From: Saccharibacillus endophyticus | GTDB lineage: Bacteria > Bacillota > Bacilli > Paenibacillales > Paenibacillaceae | Length of the DNA: 64,000 nt | Assembly (NCBI RefSeq): GCF_013185185.1 | Contig: NZ_JAAZWE010000004.1 | Location: 342,232-406,231, forward strand | Reading direction: 5' to 3' | Part shown: positions 1 to 9,801 of the stretch, piece after piece | How positions within the stretch are numbered: the stretch's first letter is position 1 | How the letters are laid out: each line of letters opens with the position of its first letter | Translations under genes and position numbers: made by a program | Notes under the pieces: model-generated | The model's database searches: none | Seen by the model: only the letters and a program-made list of their open reading frames with translations | Told to the model about the DNA's origin: nothing

Positions 1-1198
1 AGACCGCGATCGCCCGCAGCAGCGTCCACGGCATGCGCGCCGGAAGCTGCGCTTCTTCGTCGTCTTCCTCGGCGCAGACGAACATCATCTCCGCGACCGC
101 GCCTTCGCGGCGTCCCGAACGGCCGAGCCGCTGCACGAAGCTGGCGCAGGAATACGGCGCGCCGAGCTGCATCACCCGTTCGAGGCTGCCGAGGTCGATG
201 CCGAGTTCAAGCGTCAACGTCGCCGCGGCGACCGCCGGACCGTAGCCTTCCCGCAGCGCCGCTTCGGCTTCTTCGCGCAGCATCGAAGAGATGCTGCCGT
301 GATGTACGTGGAACACGTCCGGCTGCTCGCGGATTGCGGCGATTCGGCGCATTTCCAAAATGGTCGTCTCGGCGGTGGTGCGGCTGTTGGTGAAGACCAA
401 AGCTTTTTTCAAATGCGTATGGTCGTAGATAAAGTTGTTGTACGCCTTCTTGGCGTTTTCCAACGCTTCGCTTTGCCGTTCGTCGCGGGCGTCGGGCATG
501 GCGAAGTTCTCGATCGACAGCCGCAGCTTGCGACCGCCCGGAGGGGAAACCAGCTCGACCGGAATATGCGTGCCGCCGGCCAGCCAATTTTTGACGGAAT
601 CGTAGTCGCCGAGCGTCGCGGACAACCCGATCCGGCGCGGCGAGCAGCCTGCCATCCGGGACAGCCGTTCGAGTTGGCTCAGCACCTGCGAACCGCGATC
701 CGCGCCCATAAACGCGTGCACCTCGTCGATGACGATAAAGCGCAGATCGCCGAACAGCGCCGGGATCGCGTTGGGACGGTTCATCAGCAAGCCTTCCAGC
801 GACTCCGGCGTAATCTGAAGCACCCCGGACGGATTGCGCATGACCTTCGTTTTCTCGGACTGCGGAACGTCCCCGTGCCAGTGCCAGACCGGGATATGCG
901 CGTCGCGCATCAGCCCTTCGAGCCGCTGGAACTGGTCGTTGATCAACGCTTTGAGCGGTCCGATGTACAGAATGCCGACCGAACGCGAAGGTTCTTGGTC
1001 AAGCAGCGTCAGCGCCGGGAAAAAGGCGGCTTCCGTCTTGCCCGAAGCCGTGCCGGACGCGATCAGCATATGATGGTTACTATCCAAAATGACGCGGCTC
1101 GCTTCCACCTGAACCTCTCGCAATTCTTCCCAGCCGCTGCGGTAAATATATTCTTGAATGAACGGGGCAAGCCGGTAAAACGGATGTTCCGCGCTCAC
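1..1198 (-). CDS. SF2 DEAD/DEAH helicase, Lhr/BrxHI-like (3' end cut by window)
   Basis: About 399 residues of an ATP-dependent helicase are readable, and the frame runs off the left edge. Visible motifs in order: a Walker A SGTASGKT near residues 48-55, the DEVH box in VIDEVHAF near residue 160, motif III as SAT in GLSATLGD, and motif VI as QRLGRSGRR near residue 360. The GRSGRR spacing and the YIGPLKALINDQ motif Ia are typical of Lhr-type and BREX-associated BrxHI helicases. The start is taken as the GTG at 1198, which overlaps the TGA of the upstream ATPase gene (GTGA), so translation is probably coupled. It is the third gene of the cassette with the BREX-type ATPase and the TerB protein. 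The family unwinds nucleic acid; the substrate here is unknown. The family call is firm, the C-terminal domains are not visible. Confidence 0.92.
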   Translation of the reverse strand, partial: MSAEHPFYRLAPFIQEYIYRSGWEELREVQVEASRVILDSNHHMLIASGTASGKTEAAFFPALTLLDQEPSRSVGILYIGPLKALINDQFQRLEGLMRDAHIPVWHWHGDVPQSEKTKVMRNPSGVLQITPESLEGLLMNRPNAIPALFGDLRFIVIDEVHAFMGADRGSQVLSQLERLSRMAGCSPRRIGLSATLGDYDSVKNWLAGGTHIPVELVSPPGGRKLRLSIENFAMPDARDERQSEALENAKKAYNNFIYDHTHLKKALVFTNSRTTAETTILEMRRIAAIREQPDVFHVHHGSISSMLREEAEAALREGYGPAVAAATLTLELGIDLGSLERVMQLGAPYSCASFVQRLGRSGRREGAVAEMMFVCAEEDDEEAQLPARMPWTLLRAIAV

Positions 1199-3135
1199 AG
1201 GTCAAGCTCCGCCAGGATATCGTCGGGCTCGCCGTTATTCGAGTCCGAGCCGCGCGTAGACGCATCATTCGCATCTGTCCATTTCGACTTCGCAGTCTGC
1301 TTTTCCGACGGGTCGTCCGCATATCTAGGATCGGAAAAGTCGACATCGTCCGCGTGCGGAGCTTCATCGGGAATGCCATGGCTCTCAAGGTATGAAGCGT
1401 CATCTTCAGGCTGTCGCACGCCGGAACGATCGTCCCGATCGGAATAATACGTACCCGAACGAGCAGCGTCGGATGCAGTGCCGTAAGCCGGACGCGTATC
1501 CGCAGCGCCTCGGAAACCATAGCCTGCTGCTTCATACGAATTTCCGCTGTAAAAATCGGGCTCCGTTCTCAAACTCTCGACGTTCTCGCCGCTTTGAAAA
1601 CCGCCTCCGCGCGGACGGAAAGGCGCGGGAGCGGCAGATTCGCTGATCCGGCCTCCGCGCAGCGAATCATCAGACGGACGTTGTTCGCGCAGCACCGATC
1701 CGCCGCCGTTCGGCTTTACCGGATTTGCAGCGGGCGCTGCGCTTTTGTTATCGCCGGGAGCGCTGCCCGGTGCGGACGCGCTTCGTTCTCTGCTTGGAGC
1801 TTCCGTGACCGGAATGCCGTCGACGGCCGAGCGGCCCAGACCGTCGAACGCTCCGCCGCCTTGCGACGCGCGCCCCATCATATCCGGCAGCAGCTCGTCG
1901 AAGCTGCGATCCGGGTACTGGTGCAGCGTGTTGAGCAGGTCCATGAAGTCGCGCACGACCTCTCGGGTAGTCAGCAGCGCATCGGCGCCCATCCGTCCCA
2001 GCTCGGACTCCATGAACCGGGTCAACTGCTGCTGGTCCAGGGTCGATTCATACCCGTAATGCGACGCGTGCAGACCGCGCAGTTTTTCCAGCAGGACAAG
2101 AATTTCCGCGTGCGACAACATCTCCAACCGCAGGATCGGGCCTGCGTAATGCAGCATGCCCGCGCCTTCGCCGAAGCGTCCCGCTACAAGCCGTGAACGC
2201 AGGGCGTCGTAACTGAACAGGCCTCTGCGCGTATCTTCCACGAACTGCGGCGTGCCGCCGAGGAAGATGCCCAGATGCTGCGCTTTGCCCTGCATGGTGT
2301 CGTTGAAGATCGTCAGCAGCTTTTCGTAATTGCTTTGCCGCGAGACGGTATTCGTAATTTTGTACAGATTGACGCCTTCGTCGATAAACAGCAGCAATCC
2401 TTTGTAGCCGATCTTCGACATGAACTCCGCCCACAGCTTCATGTAGTCGTACCAATTGTCGTCGTCGATAATGACGCCTACGCCGAGCGTTTTGCGCGCT
2501 TCGGTTTTGGTCGGGAATTCGCCCCGCAGCCAACGCAGCGCATTTTGCTTCAGCTCGTCGTCGGACATCTTGTAGCCGTTCCAATAAGCGGCAAGCACGC
2601 GCGCGAAATCGAAGCCGTGCACCATATGCTCCATATTGCCGGTCACTTCGAAAATGCGGCGCTCGACTTCGACCGGAAGTTTTTCGTCATCCGGCCGCAG
2701 TCCCAGCTCGGCCATCGCCTGCTGCTGCAAAGACGCGAACCATTTTTGCAGCACCGCTTCCAGCGCGCCGCCGTCGGGACGTGTGCGCGTGGACAGATGC
2801 GTCATCAGCTCGCGGTACGTGCCGAGTCCCTGTCCTTTCGTGCCGACCAACCGGCGTTCCGGCGACAGGTCCGCATCGGCCACGACAAAATCGCGGTCCA
2901 TCGCGTAATTGCGCAAAATCTGGATCAAAAAGCTTTTCCCGCTGCCGTATCGGCCCGTGATCAGTTTGAACGCCGCGCCGCCTTCGGCCACGTTGCCCAA
3001 TTCCCGCAGCACCGATTCGATCTCGAGCTTGCGTCCCACCGCTATATATTCAAGCCCGATCCGCGGAACCACGCCTGCGCTCAAGGAATTTACCAGCGCC
3101 GACGAGATCCGCTTGGGGATCTTCGTTTGATTCAC
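1195..3135 (-). CDS. BREX-type P-loop ATPase (BrxD/DUF2791-like)
   Basis: 646 residues. The N-terminal 420 or so match the ATP-binding protein family found in BREX systems: a Walker A GRYGSGKS at residues 61-68 after the typical opening RISSALVNSLSAG, and a Walker B stretch LLLFIDEGVNLY near residues 246-257. The rest, about residue 430 to the end, is low-complexity, rich in Gly, Ser, Pro, Asp and Glu, and looks disordered; BrxD-like proteins usually stop near the end of the ATPase domain, so this roughly 200-residue tail is unusual. It starts 131 bp after the TerB-domain gene and overlaps the helicase start by four bases. Known family role: an accessory ATPase in phage-defence islands. No other BREX genes (PglX, PglZ, BrxC) are visible here, so this is a stand-alone cassette rather than BREX. 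Confidence 0.9.
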   Translation of the reverse strand: MNQTKIPKRISSALVNSLSAGVVPRIGLEYIAVGRKLEIESVLRELGNVAEGGAAFKLITGRYGSGKSFLIQILRNYAMDRDFVVADADLSPERRLVGTKGQGLGTYRELMTHLSTRTRPDGGALEAVLQKWFASLQQQAMAELGLRPDDEKLPVEVERRIFEVTGNMEHMVHGFDFARVLAAYWNGYKMSDDELKQNALRWLRGEFPTKTEARKTLGVGVIIDDDNWYDYMKLWAEFMSKIGYKGLLLFIDEGVNLYKITNTVSRQSNYEKLLTIFNDTMQGKAQHLGIFLGGTPQFVEDTRRGLFSYDALRSRLVAGRFGEGAGMLHYAGPILRLEMLSHAEILVLLEKLRGLHASHYGYESTLDQQQLTRFMESELGRMGADALLTTREVVRDFMDLLNTLHQYPDRSFDELLPDMMGRASQGGGAFDGLGRSAVDGIPVTEAPSRERSASAPGSAPGDNKSAAPAANPVKPNGGGSVLREQRPSDDSLRGGRISESAAPAPFRPRGGGFQSGENVESLRTEPDFYSGNSYEAAGYGFRGAADTRPAYGTASDAARSGTYYSDRDDRSGVRQPEDDASYLESHGIPDEAPHADDVDFSDPRYADDPSEKQTAKSKWTDANDASTRGSDSNNGEPDDILAELDL

Positions 3136-3266
3136 GTTCAGTCACCTCCGAATGTTGCCCTGCCGAATTCCGCAGAAGCGGAACGTTCCGCCAACACTAT
3201 ACCATACTCTTTCCCTTTGTTCCGATTCAAAAACAAGCTTTCGCGAATTTTCGGAATTTCGTAGGA

Positions 3267-6200
3267 TCATCGTTCATATAACCTTTCCAAGATCGGAACA
3301 TACTCTTCCAGCACTTCGCCCGCCTCGATCAATAAATCCCCGATCGTCTCCATCGCGGCTTCGTTGATTCGGTCGATTACCGTCTCCGGCAGCTCGCCCG
3401 TCGCCCCGGCAATGCCCATCCGCTCGGCGTCGCTTGAATGCAGCAGCACAGCACGCAGCATCTGCCGATCTGTCGAAGCGAGGAGTGCGGCCAGCGACTT
3501 CCAATCGTCATCCAGACCGGCAGCGTCCCAGTCGCCTTCGCTTACGCTTGCAGATTCAGCAGGGTTTGTATCGGCTTCCAGATGTTTGAGGTCAGACGCT
3601 TGCGGTTCGGAAAACGGAACATCCGAGGCAGGCGTCCCTGCGTTCGAGTGATCCTGTCCATCTTCAGAAGGTCGAACCGGATCGCTCGCTTTTCCTTCGG
3701 TCTTCGAACCGTCAGCGACAGAATCGAACGAGATGGCTCCTGGCACAGCGTCAGCGGACCAGCCCTCTTCCGAGTCTTCCGGCAGCTCCATCGTTTCGAA
3801 GCCTTCATGCTCGTCGGTCTCGCTTCGCGCTTCCGTCTCCGCTATCGGCTTCGCCGCATCCCCCGCGCTCATCAATTCTCCGGTCAACATGCGCAGCACT
3901 TCATCCGAATCGCGGCGAAGCTTATCCAGCTCTTCGGGATTGAACTGCACTTCAGGACGCTTGGGCGGTTCGGGCAATACGCGTTCTTCCGGCGGAACGA
4001 ACTCGCGCTCTACCGCCGCCGCGATCGTCTCGGAAATCTCGGGGTCCAGCTTGATCCCGCGCAAGCGTCCGCCGAATTTAAACCGGGCACGAAGCTCATT
4101 TTCCGTCTGCCGCGTTACCTGCGTCATAAAGTCGCGAAGCTGCGCGTGCAGACTCAGCTTCGGCGCGCGTACCAGGAACGTTCGCCCGTACGTTTCCGGA
4201 TCGTAAACGGCGCTGCGGAACAAGTAGCGCTCCGTAATCCGTATATCGGCTGCGCGGAACAATCCCGTCAGCCGAATGCCGCGCGCGGCAATCAGATGTT
4301 CGTCGATGGCGCGAACCACGTGAGGCAAGACGCGAGGCAAAGCCTTTTTACCCGCATCCTTATAAAAGCGACTGGTCGTCATATCATAATCCGACAGCCT
4401 CGCAATCAATTCCCATGTCAGCTCCGCAGGGTTCTCCTCCAAACGGCGGGACAATTCGAGATCCAGCAATTCGCCTTTCAACTGTCCCGACGTCTGTTCC
4501 AAAGCGGTCGAATCCGGCAAATCGAGCGAATTCACTAACGCAAATTCCCGGACCCAATCGGCCATATAACCGTCCAAGCGACGGAAGCGGGCGCGGTAAT
4601 TCTCCCATACCCGGATCATCGCGGAGAGTCCGTCCTGCGGATTGTCCCAGCCTACGCCGTTGATCAATTCGTAGACATAGATGAACAGATAGGACAGGTC
4701 AGTCTCGACCTTTTCGCCTCGGCGGAATTCGGTTCTCCAGTAGAAGTACCATTGCTCCTGCTCCGGCTTCATCGCGGCATAGGTCGGCCAGTAGCTCGAA
4801 AAAGAAACGAACGGCACTTCCGATTCGGTCCGGTCCGCATTCTCGCGCGCCCGACTGATAAACTCGCGCTCCGCCGATTGCTGCTGCACGGGACGGATCG
4901 GACGAGCTTCGCCGCCGTACGCAGGCTGACGACGCTTCGGCGGGATGAACGACGGGGTGCGTTCCGGTTCGGGGCGCGACGTCTGAATGTCTCGCGGGTC
5001 CGGATCGCGCTCCGTATTCGCGGCTTCAGATCGCCGATGCATAGTCCCGCTGCCTCCGGCAGCACGCGGCGGAATCGCCATCCCCCGACTCGGCGGCGTC
5101 TCCGGCCGAACCTTGGTCTCGTCCACGAACATCTCGGCCATGCCGCCTTCTTTTCGCCAAGAAGGCAGCTGAAAGGAAGGAATATCCCTTAGCGGCGGTC
5201 TGGCTCCCGCGGCAGGCTTGCCTTTATTCGGGTCGATCAATAAATAGCTGCGAGTCAGCGAATCGTACAGCTTCAGCAGACGTACCTGCACGGCGCGCAC
5301 CCGGGCATCGTTCATCTGTCCTTCGTCCGAATAGATCGCCAGACGAACTCTTGCCTCGGCGGCATCGATCCGGCTGAACAGCCGCGTCTCGTCCGAACGC
5401 ACGGATGCATCCGGTTCAAGCAGGAGCAGAATATCCGCGCGCAGCGGGGTTTCGAAATCGGTTCGCTGCAGCGACGATACCGGGACCAGAATCAATCCGG
5501 CCTGCTCCGAATCCTCTTCTTCGTTTGGAGACGATTCGAGGAAACGCACGGGCAGATCGGCTTTTGGCGGCGGATCGCTCTGTTCGTCTGCCCAGCGCTC
5601 AAGCTTGGACAGGATGTCCGATGCTTCCGGGGCTTCCGACGATCTTGGCGTTTCAAGCTCCACCTGCTCGGCCAATGCCGCCAATAGCTCGCGCCGCCCG
5701 ACGACCAACAGCCGGCAATCCGGCGATGCAGACAGGGTCTCCGCGATCCAAGCCGCCAATTCTTGCAGCCTGTGTTCGGCACCGCCGTACAGCCCTCCGT
5801 TCATGCCCCAGCCTGTCAAATAACGCAGGTGAACCAAAGCGGGGCTTGCTTCTTCGCTCTCTACCGGCTTGGGACCTTCCAGTTCGATCGGCAGTTCTCC
5901 GGCTATCGGTTCGCCCGGCAATCCGATACGCTGCCTGTACGAAAAGCCTGCGGAAATCAGACCGGCAGATCCGCCGCCCGCGCCATGCTCGCGCAAACTG
6001 CGCGCGAACTCCGGCGCCTCCAGGTCGATCCAGCCGTCTTCCAACCTCAAATAACGACGTCCTTCGCTCCACGCGTCGGTCAATTCGGCAGCCGTAAACT
6101 TTTGCCCCCCGACGCTCAATACGGGCTCGGCCCGTACGATGCCTACTCCGCGATCCGGCACAGGTCCGCCGCGAAGACACCAATTCCAATCGGACGCGTC

Positions 6201-7190
6201 ATAAAGACGATGCAGGTCGCGGAAACGAACCAGAGCGTTCCCCGCTACCATCGCTCCCCATTCGCGTTCGGCCAGACGGGCGAATTCCGCCAGTCCGTCG
6301 CCCCGCACGGTTCCGCCGGATTCGCTGCCGAACAGGCGGCGCATCTGCTCCCGGTCCATGGCAGGACGCATGAAGAAGGTTCCTCTCGTATCGGGCTCCG
6401 ACGAGTCGGGCAAAACTTCCAAAAGAACCTGCGCCTCCGAAGGATCGGCTCGTCTGCCTTCTTGCCTATCCGTCTTCGCATCCGTCCAAGCGGCTTGCAG
6501 GACGTAGCCGTCCAGCCCCTGCAACCTCAACGCTTCATGGCCGCTTGCGACCTCGACTGCCGCATAATCTTCGCCGCAATCCGTGATTTCGATACGCCCG
6601 ACCGGCTCCGGCGAATATTCGATTTCGCTATGCACGCGCAGCGTACGATCGCGCATGGCCGGAATCGCCTGCACCAGCAGTTCTTCCCACTCGTCCGTTC
6701 CGATCCGACGCCCGATCCAATCCAAATCGTCTTCTTCGAAACCCGGAAGGTCGATCAGCTCATACCCGTTGTCCCCGAAGCGTCCGAACCAACCCGATTC
6801 CAGGTAAGTCGCGCCTTCCGGCAGACGTCCGATCAAGGAAGAACGTTCATGATCAAGGAAAAAGGTTACGCCGTAATCGCCGTCCGGGTCTGCCATCATC
6901 GCGAGTTCGACCTCGTCGCCCAGATGCAGATGAAGCCCCGGCGCGTCGCCTCGCCCGATCGCCTTCAGCAGCGTATCGCGAACGACAAGCAGCCGGGAAG
7001 CGCGGATCTGCGTCTCTTCCCGGTTCAGCCGATACTCCGGCAGCATATAGCGCGGCAGCGGCGTAAGCGCATCGCGAAGCAGAACGGGACCTTCCCCGTC
7101 CGTCGCGCTCAGCCAGAACTTGCCCCCGCCGTCCGCGCTCAAATATAAATGATAGGAATAAGCTGCGGTTCTTGCGAAAAAGTCGCTCAT
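3267..7190 (-). CDS. Giant TerB-N/TerB-C domain protein with degenerate SNF2-like region
   Basis: 1307 residues. The C-terminal half carries a TerB-N domain (about 790-1010, with FVSFSSYWPTY and the EQWYFYWRTEFRRG core) and a TerB-C-type ending (about 1080-1307), joined by an acidic linker. I see no acidic central TerB domain. The first 650 residues resemble the N-terminal half of a bacterial SNF2 ATPase: a WIDLE-type pre-domain, then RYLTGWGMNGGLYGG where the Walker A DDMGLGKT would be, LLVVGRREL for motif Ia, and DILLLLEPD where the DEAQ box would be. The catalytic residues are gone, so this part is probably a binding scaffold. TerB-family proteins are linked to stress and phage response. 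It is first in the cassette; the ribosome site AGGGGAG precedes the ATG. The SNF2 relation is inference. Confidence 0.85.
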   Translation of the reverse strand: MSDFFARTAAYSYHLYLSADGGGKFWLSATDGEGPVLLRDALTPLPRYMLPEYRLNREETQIRASRLLVVRDTLLKAIGRGDAPGLHLHLGDEVELAMMADPDGDYGVTFFLDHERSSLIGRLPEGATYLESGWFGRFGDNGYELIDLPGFEEDDLDWIGRRIGTDEWEELLVQAIPAMRDRTLRVHSEIEYSPEPVGRIEITDCGEDYAAVEVASGHEALRLQGLDGYVLQAAWTDAKTDRQEGRRADPSEAQVLLEVLPDSSEPDTRGTFFMRPAMDREQMRRLFGSESGGTVRGDGLAEFARLAEREWGAMVAGNALVRFRDLHRLYDASDWNWCLRGGPVPDRGVGIVRAEPVLSVGGQKFTAAELTDAWSEGRRYLRLEDGWIDLEAPEFARSLREHGAGGGSAGLISAGFSYRQRIGLPGEPIAGELPIELEGPKPVESEEASPALVHLRYLTGWGMNGGLYGGAEHRLQELAAWIAETLSASPDCRLLVVGRRELLAALAEQVELETPRSSEAPEASDILSKLERWADEQSDPPPKADLPVRFLESSPNEEEDSEQAGLILVPVSSLQRTDFETPLRADILLLLEPDASVRSDETRLFSRIDAAEARVRLAIYSDEGQMNDARVRAVQVRLLKLYDSLTRSYLLIDPNKGKPAAGARPPLRDIPSFQLPSWRKEGGMAEMFVDETKVRPETPPSRGMAIPPRAAGGSGTMHRRSEAANTERDPDPRDIQTSRPEPERTPSFIPPKRRQPAYGGEARPIRPVQQQSAEREFISRARENADRTESEVPFVSFSSYWPTYAAMKPEQEQWYFYWRTEFRRGEKVETDLSYLFIYVYELINGVGWDNPQDGLSAMIRVWENYRARFRRLDGYMADWVREFALVNSLDLPDSTALEQTSGQLKGELLDLELSRRLEENPAELTWELIARLSDYDMTTSRFYKDAGKKALPRVLPHVVRAIDEHLIAARGIRLTGLFRAADIRITERYLFRSAVYDPETYGRTFLVRAPKLSLHAQLRDFMTQVTRQTENELRARFKFGGRLRGIKLDPEISETIAAAVEREFVPPEERVLPEPPKRPEVQFNPEELDKLRRDSDEVLRMLTGELMSAGDAAKPIAETEARSETDEHEGFETMELPEDSEEGWSADAVPGAISFDSVADGSKTEGKASDPVRPSEDGQDHSNAGTPASDVPFSEPQASDLKHLEADTNPAESASVSEGDWDAAGLDDDWKSLAALLASTDRQMLRAVLLHSSDAERMGIAGATGELPETVIDRINEAAMETIGDLLIEAGEVLEEYVPILERLYER

Positions 7191-7234
7191 TTTACTCCCC
7201 TAACGCTCCGATCCGACGTCTCGCCCCGGGACGT

Positions 7235-7268
7235 GTCTTCAAACCTGCTTCCATCGAGGTTTGAAGAC
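7235..7268 (-). promoter_or_regulatory. Perfect 12-bp inverted repeat in the TerB-gene leader
   Basis: GTCTTCAAACCT and its exact complement are separated by 10 bases, and the arms can extend a little through GC-rich flanks. In the predicted mRNA this hairpin sits about 45 bases before the start codon. There is no T-run, so it does not look like a terminator. It could be an mRNA stability element, an attenuator or a protein-binding dyad. Confidence 0.5.
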
Positions 7269-7317
7269 GCGCCCGAGATTGCCGGAACCGGAGCTTGCCT
7301 GAATTTTCGATTCGTTC

Positions 7318-7346
7318 ATTATACCACCGTTTATCCGCGGATAAAT
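7318..7346 (-). promoter_or_regulatory. Promoter with palindromic operator for the TerB cassette
   Basis: On the minus strand a perfect -10 box TATAAT lies at 7323-7318, with a weak ATTTAT at the -35 position 17 bases upstream. The spacer contains the perfect 16-bp palindrome TTTATCCGCGGATAAA at 7330-7345. A repressor bound there would block the promoter. I do not recognise the palindrome as a known operator (it is not a LexA or cre site). Confidence 0.5.
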
Positions 7347-7388
7347 GCTTTTCGACAAGAAAAGGGGAACCTGTTTTCGCTTTTCGCC

Positions 7389-7425
7389 AAAAAAGCCGCC
7401 TTCCGTTAGGCAACGGAGGACGGCT
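7389..7425 (-). terminator. Rho-independent terminator of the first chemoreceptor gene
   Basis: A 14-bp GC-rich stem with G-T pairs (7394-7407 with 7412-7425) and a four-base loop is followed on the minus strand by a short T-run. It lies 31 bases after the stop codon. Confidence 0.8.
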
Positions 7426-7456
7426 GAATCGATCACGGATATGGCTTGATCGAAGA

Positions 7457-9505
7457 CTAAAATTTAAATTGCCGGATCATCCGGTTGAGTCGGTCGGCGC
7501 TGTCGTTCGTTTTTCGGGCTTCTTCGGCGATTCGGTTCGCTTGGCTTACGGCGGCGGCCGTTTTATCGGCGATTTCTTCCGTGCCTTGCGCCGATTCGTT
7601 GTTGGAGCCGGAGATTTCGTTGATCGCTTGCGTCAAGTTCTGAACCGAAGCGCTCAGCTGCTCGCTGGTGGAGCTGAATTCGGCGACCATGCGGTCGATA
7701 TACGTCGCGTCGTTCAGATAAGACTCGCTCGTTTTGTTCATCATCGCGTAATCTTCGGCGATATTGCCCGTCAGCAGACCGATTAGGCGCTGCGTGAACT
7801 GCTGCAGGTTGCCGACGGACTCCGTAACGCCGACGGTGATATTTTGGATCTGTCCGACCGTGTTTTTGGAAGCGTCGGCCAGTTTGCGGATTTCGTCCGC
7901 GACGACCGCGAATCCTTTGCCCGCTTCGCCCGCTCTCGCGGCTTCGATCGACGCATTGAGCGCAAGCAGGTTCGTCTGCTGGGTGATTTGCAGAATCGCT
8001 TCGCTGAGCGCTTTGATTTCGTCGACGGATTTGGATTTCTCGAGCGCTTCGTCAAGACCGCTTTTGACTTCCGCATACACGACCGACGTATCGGCGATCG
8101 ACCGTTCCAACGCGATTTTGAGGTCGCCGGCCCGTCGGCTGATAACCGCCGCTTCGCCAGCCCCTTCCTGCGCGCCTTTGGCGATCGATTCGATCGCTTT
8201 TTCGAATTCGTCCGCGGACGCGTTGATCTGCTGCGCCGAAGCCGCCGTTTCTTCCATGCCCGCCGACATGTTTTGCGTCGTCGCCGACACGTCCTGCAAT
8301 TCCCGGTCCATATCGGTGAACAGGACGTTCGCCGCTCCCGCCGCTTCTTTGAGGTACACGGCTTCCTGGTTGACGGAACTGATGATTTGCTTGGTATTAT
8401 CGTGCATTTTGTTCATCGAGCGGATCAACACGCCTGTCTCGTCCTTGTTGTTCTCGTAATTGCGCGGCAGTTCCCGGGAAAAGTCGCCTTGAGCCATGAG
8501 TTCCAGTTGTTCGGAAGCCGCGCGGATCGGACGCACGATGCCCCGTACCGCGAAGAACAGAACGGTCAAAGCGATCAACAGCGCGACGATCGCGATGACG
8601 GCCATCGTCGACAGCATGCCGTACAATTCGTTCATGTAAAAGCTGACCGGCAAAAAAGTCACGACGTTCATGTTCAATACGTCGTTTTTGATAAAGGAAG
8701 CCAGATACTTCGTGCCGTCGATCGTGACGTAGCCCGTGCCTTTTTCGGCGGTCGAAAGCTGCTGCATCCCTTGTTCGTTGCCCAGTTCGTTAAAATCGGT
8801 TTTAAGGATTTGATCGGCGTTTTGCGACGCGATGACCAATCCTTCATCGTCGGTGACGACGGTCGTGATGACCTGGTCGTCCTGCTTGTTCGTGATTCCT
8901 CGGAGCAAAACGTCGATATCGATCGGAAGGCCGAAAACGCTCAGCACTTGACCTTCGGCGTTTTTGACGGGCGAAGCGATCGCGATGACGGGACGTCCCG
9001 TTACCGGCGACGTTTGCAAATCGCCCACGACCGGACCGCCGCTGTCGAGTACCGGTTTATACCACGGAGAAGTCGACAGCATGTCGGTTCCCTGGGAAGC
9101 GCCGGACAAACCGTCCAGATACAGAATGTCTTCATATGTGAAAAAGATGTTTTCGTACAGCCCGTTCGAATTCGCCAACTTTCGGTTCAGGCTGTTTTGA
9201 ATACGATCGAAACCCGCCCGGTCGGTCACGCCCGTCGCGTTCAATTCTTCGAAGTAGTCGACATTGAACAACTCTTCCGAAATCGAATTCGCCATATTCT
9301 GCTGCGAAGCGATGATCCGTTCAAGCTCGGTCGCTTTTTCGTTCGCTACCCGCGTCAACGAGTCCGAGTTCAGTTTTTCATAGGAACGGGACGTCATGTA
9401 GCCGATGGCGGCAACGGAAACGATCATGGATAACGCGATCCCCAAGGCCGTAATGGACATAATGCGCGAAAACAAACTTTTATTCAAGCTTCGAAAAGAT
9501 TTCAT
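7457..9505 (-). CDS. Methyl-accepting chemotaxis protein (dCache)
   Basis: 682 residues. An N-terminal membrane helix (about 13-35) is followed by an extracellular double-Cache-like sensor (about 40-280), a second helix (about 290-315), a HAMP domain with the [11 protein letters not shown] start, and a cytoplasmic signalling domain ending at the C-terminus. The signalling hairpin is clear: [18 protein letters not shown] followed by [16 protein letters not shown]. It would sense a small extracellular ligand and control the CheA kinase; the ligand is not predictable. A close paralogue lies immediately upstream, each with its own terminator, so the pair is a tandem duplication. No CheR-binding pentapeptide is seen at the end. 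Confidence 0.95.
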   Translation of the reverse strand: MKSFRSLNKSLFSRIMSITALGIALSMIVSVAAIGYMTSRSYEKLNSDSLTRVANEKATELERIIASQQNMANSISEELFNVDYFEELNATGVTDRAGFDRIQNSLNRKLANSNGLYENIFFTYEDILYLDGLSGASQGTDMLSTSPWYKPVLDSGGPVVGDLQTSPVTGRPVIAIASPVKNAEGQVLSVFGLPIDIDVLLRGITNKQDDQVITTVVTDDEGLVIASQNADQILKTDFNELGNEQGMQQLSTAEKGTGYVTIDGTKYLASFIKNDVLNMNVVTFLPVSFYMNELYGMLSTMAVIAIVALLIALTVLFFAVRGIVRPIRAASEQLELMAQGDFSRELPRNYENNKDETGVLIRSMNKMHDNTKQIISSVNQEAVYLKEAAGAANVLFTDMDRELQDVSATTQNMSAGMEETAASAQQINASADEFEKAIESIAKGAQEGAGEAAVISRRAGDLKIALERSIADTSVVYAEVKSGLDEALEKSKSVDEIKALSEAILQITQQTNLLALNASIEAARAGEAGKGFAVVADEIRKLADASKNTVGQIQNITVGVTESVGNLQQFTQRLIGLLTGNIAEDYAMMNKTSESYLNDATYIDRMVAEFSSTSEQLSASVQNLTQAINEISGSNNESAQGTEEIADKTAAAVSQANRIAEEARKTNDSADRLNRMIRQFKF

Positions 9506-9720
9506 TGTTGAAAAAGGCTCCTCTATCGTATAATTTGATGCAATTTGATTACTAGGAATTAGAGAGTACGCGATCTAGTTCTATCCGACTATTAACCTCT
9601 TTTTGCTTGATTGATTCACCTTTTAGCCGGATAAAGAAAAGATTTGAATTTTTATTTTTCAAAAAGGTCGGTCGATCGCTAAAACCGTTGGTACGAAAAG
9701 CTTTTGGACTTACATGCAAA

Positions 9721-9759
9721 ATAAAAAGATCCATTTCTTAAAAAGAAAAGAAATGGATC
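9721..9759 (-). terminator. Terminator of the second chemoreceptor gene
   Basis: A perfect 12-bp stem GATCCATTTCTT (9728-9739 with 9748-9759) is followed on the minus strand by TTTTTAT. The remaining 200 bp up to the next gene are AT-rich and should hold the promoter of the gene starting at 9505; no clear consensus boxes stood out. Confidence 0.85.
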
Positions 9760-9801
9760 TAAAGACCTATTAATCTATTCAATTAACAATGAAGATTTCG
9801 G

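Noticed and set aside
299..1447. Long plus-strand frames opposite the helicase and ATPase genes
   Set aside because: Codon-position shadows of GC-rich genes; rich in Arg and His, no domain, and the minus strand carries clear motifs.
5763..7148. 461-codon plus-strand frame opposite the TerB gene
   Set aside because: Antisense shadow without ribosome site or recognisable domain.
1195..7190. Complete BREX or DISARM system
   Set aside because: No methyltransferase, PglZ or BrxC gene is present in the window; only the ATPase and helicase families overlap with BREX.
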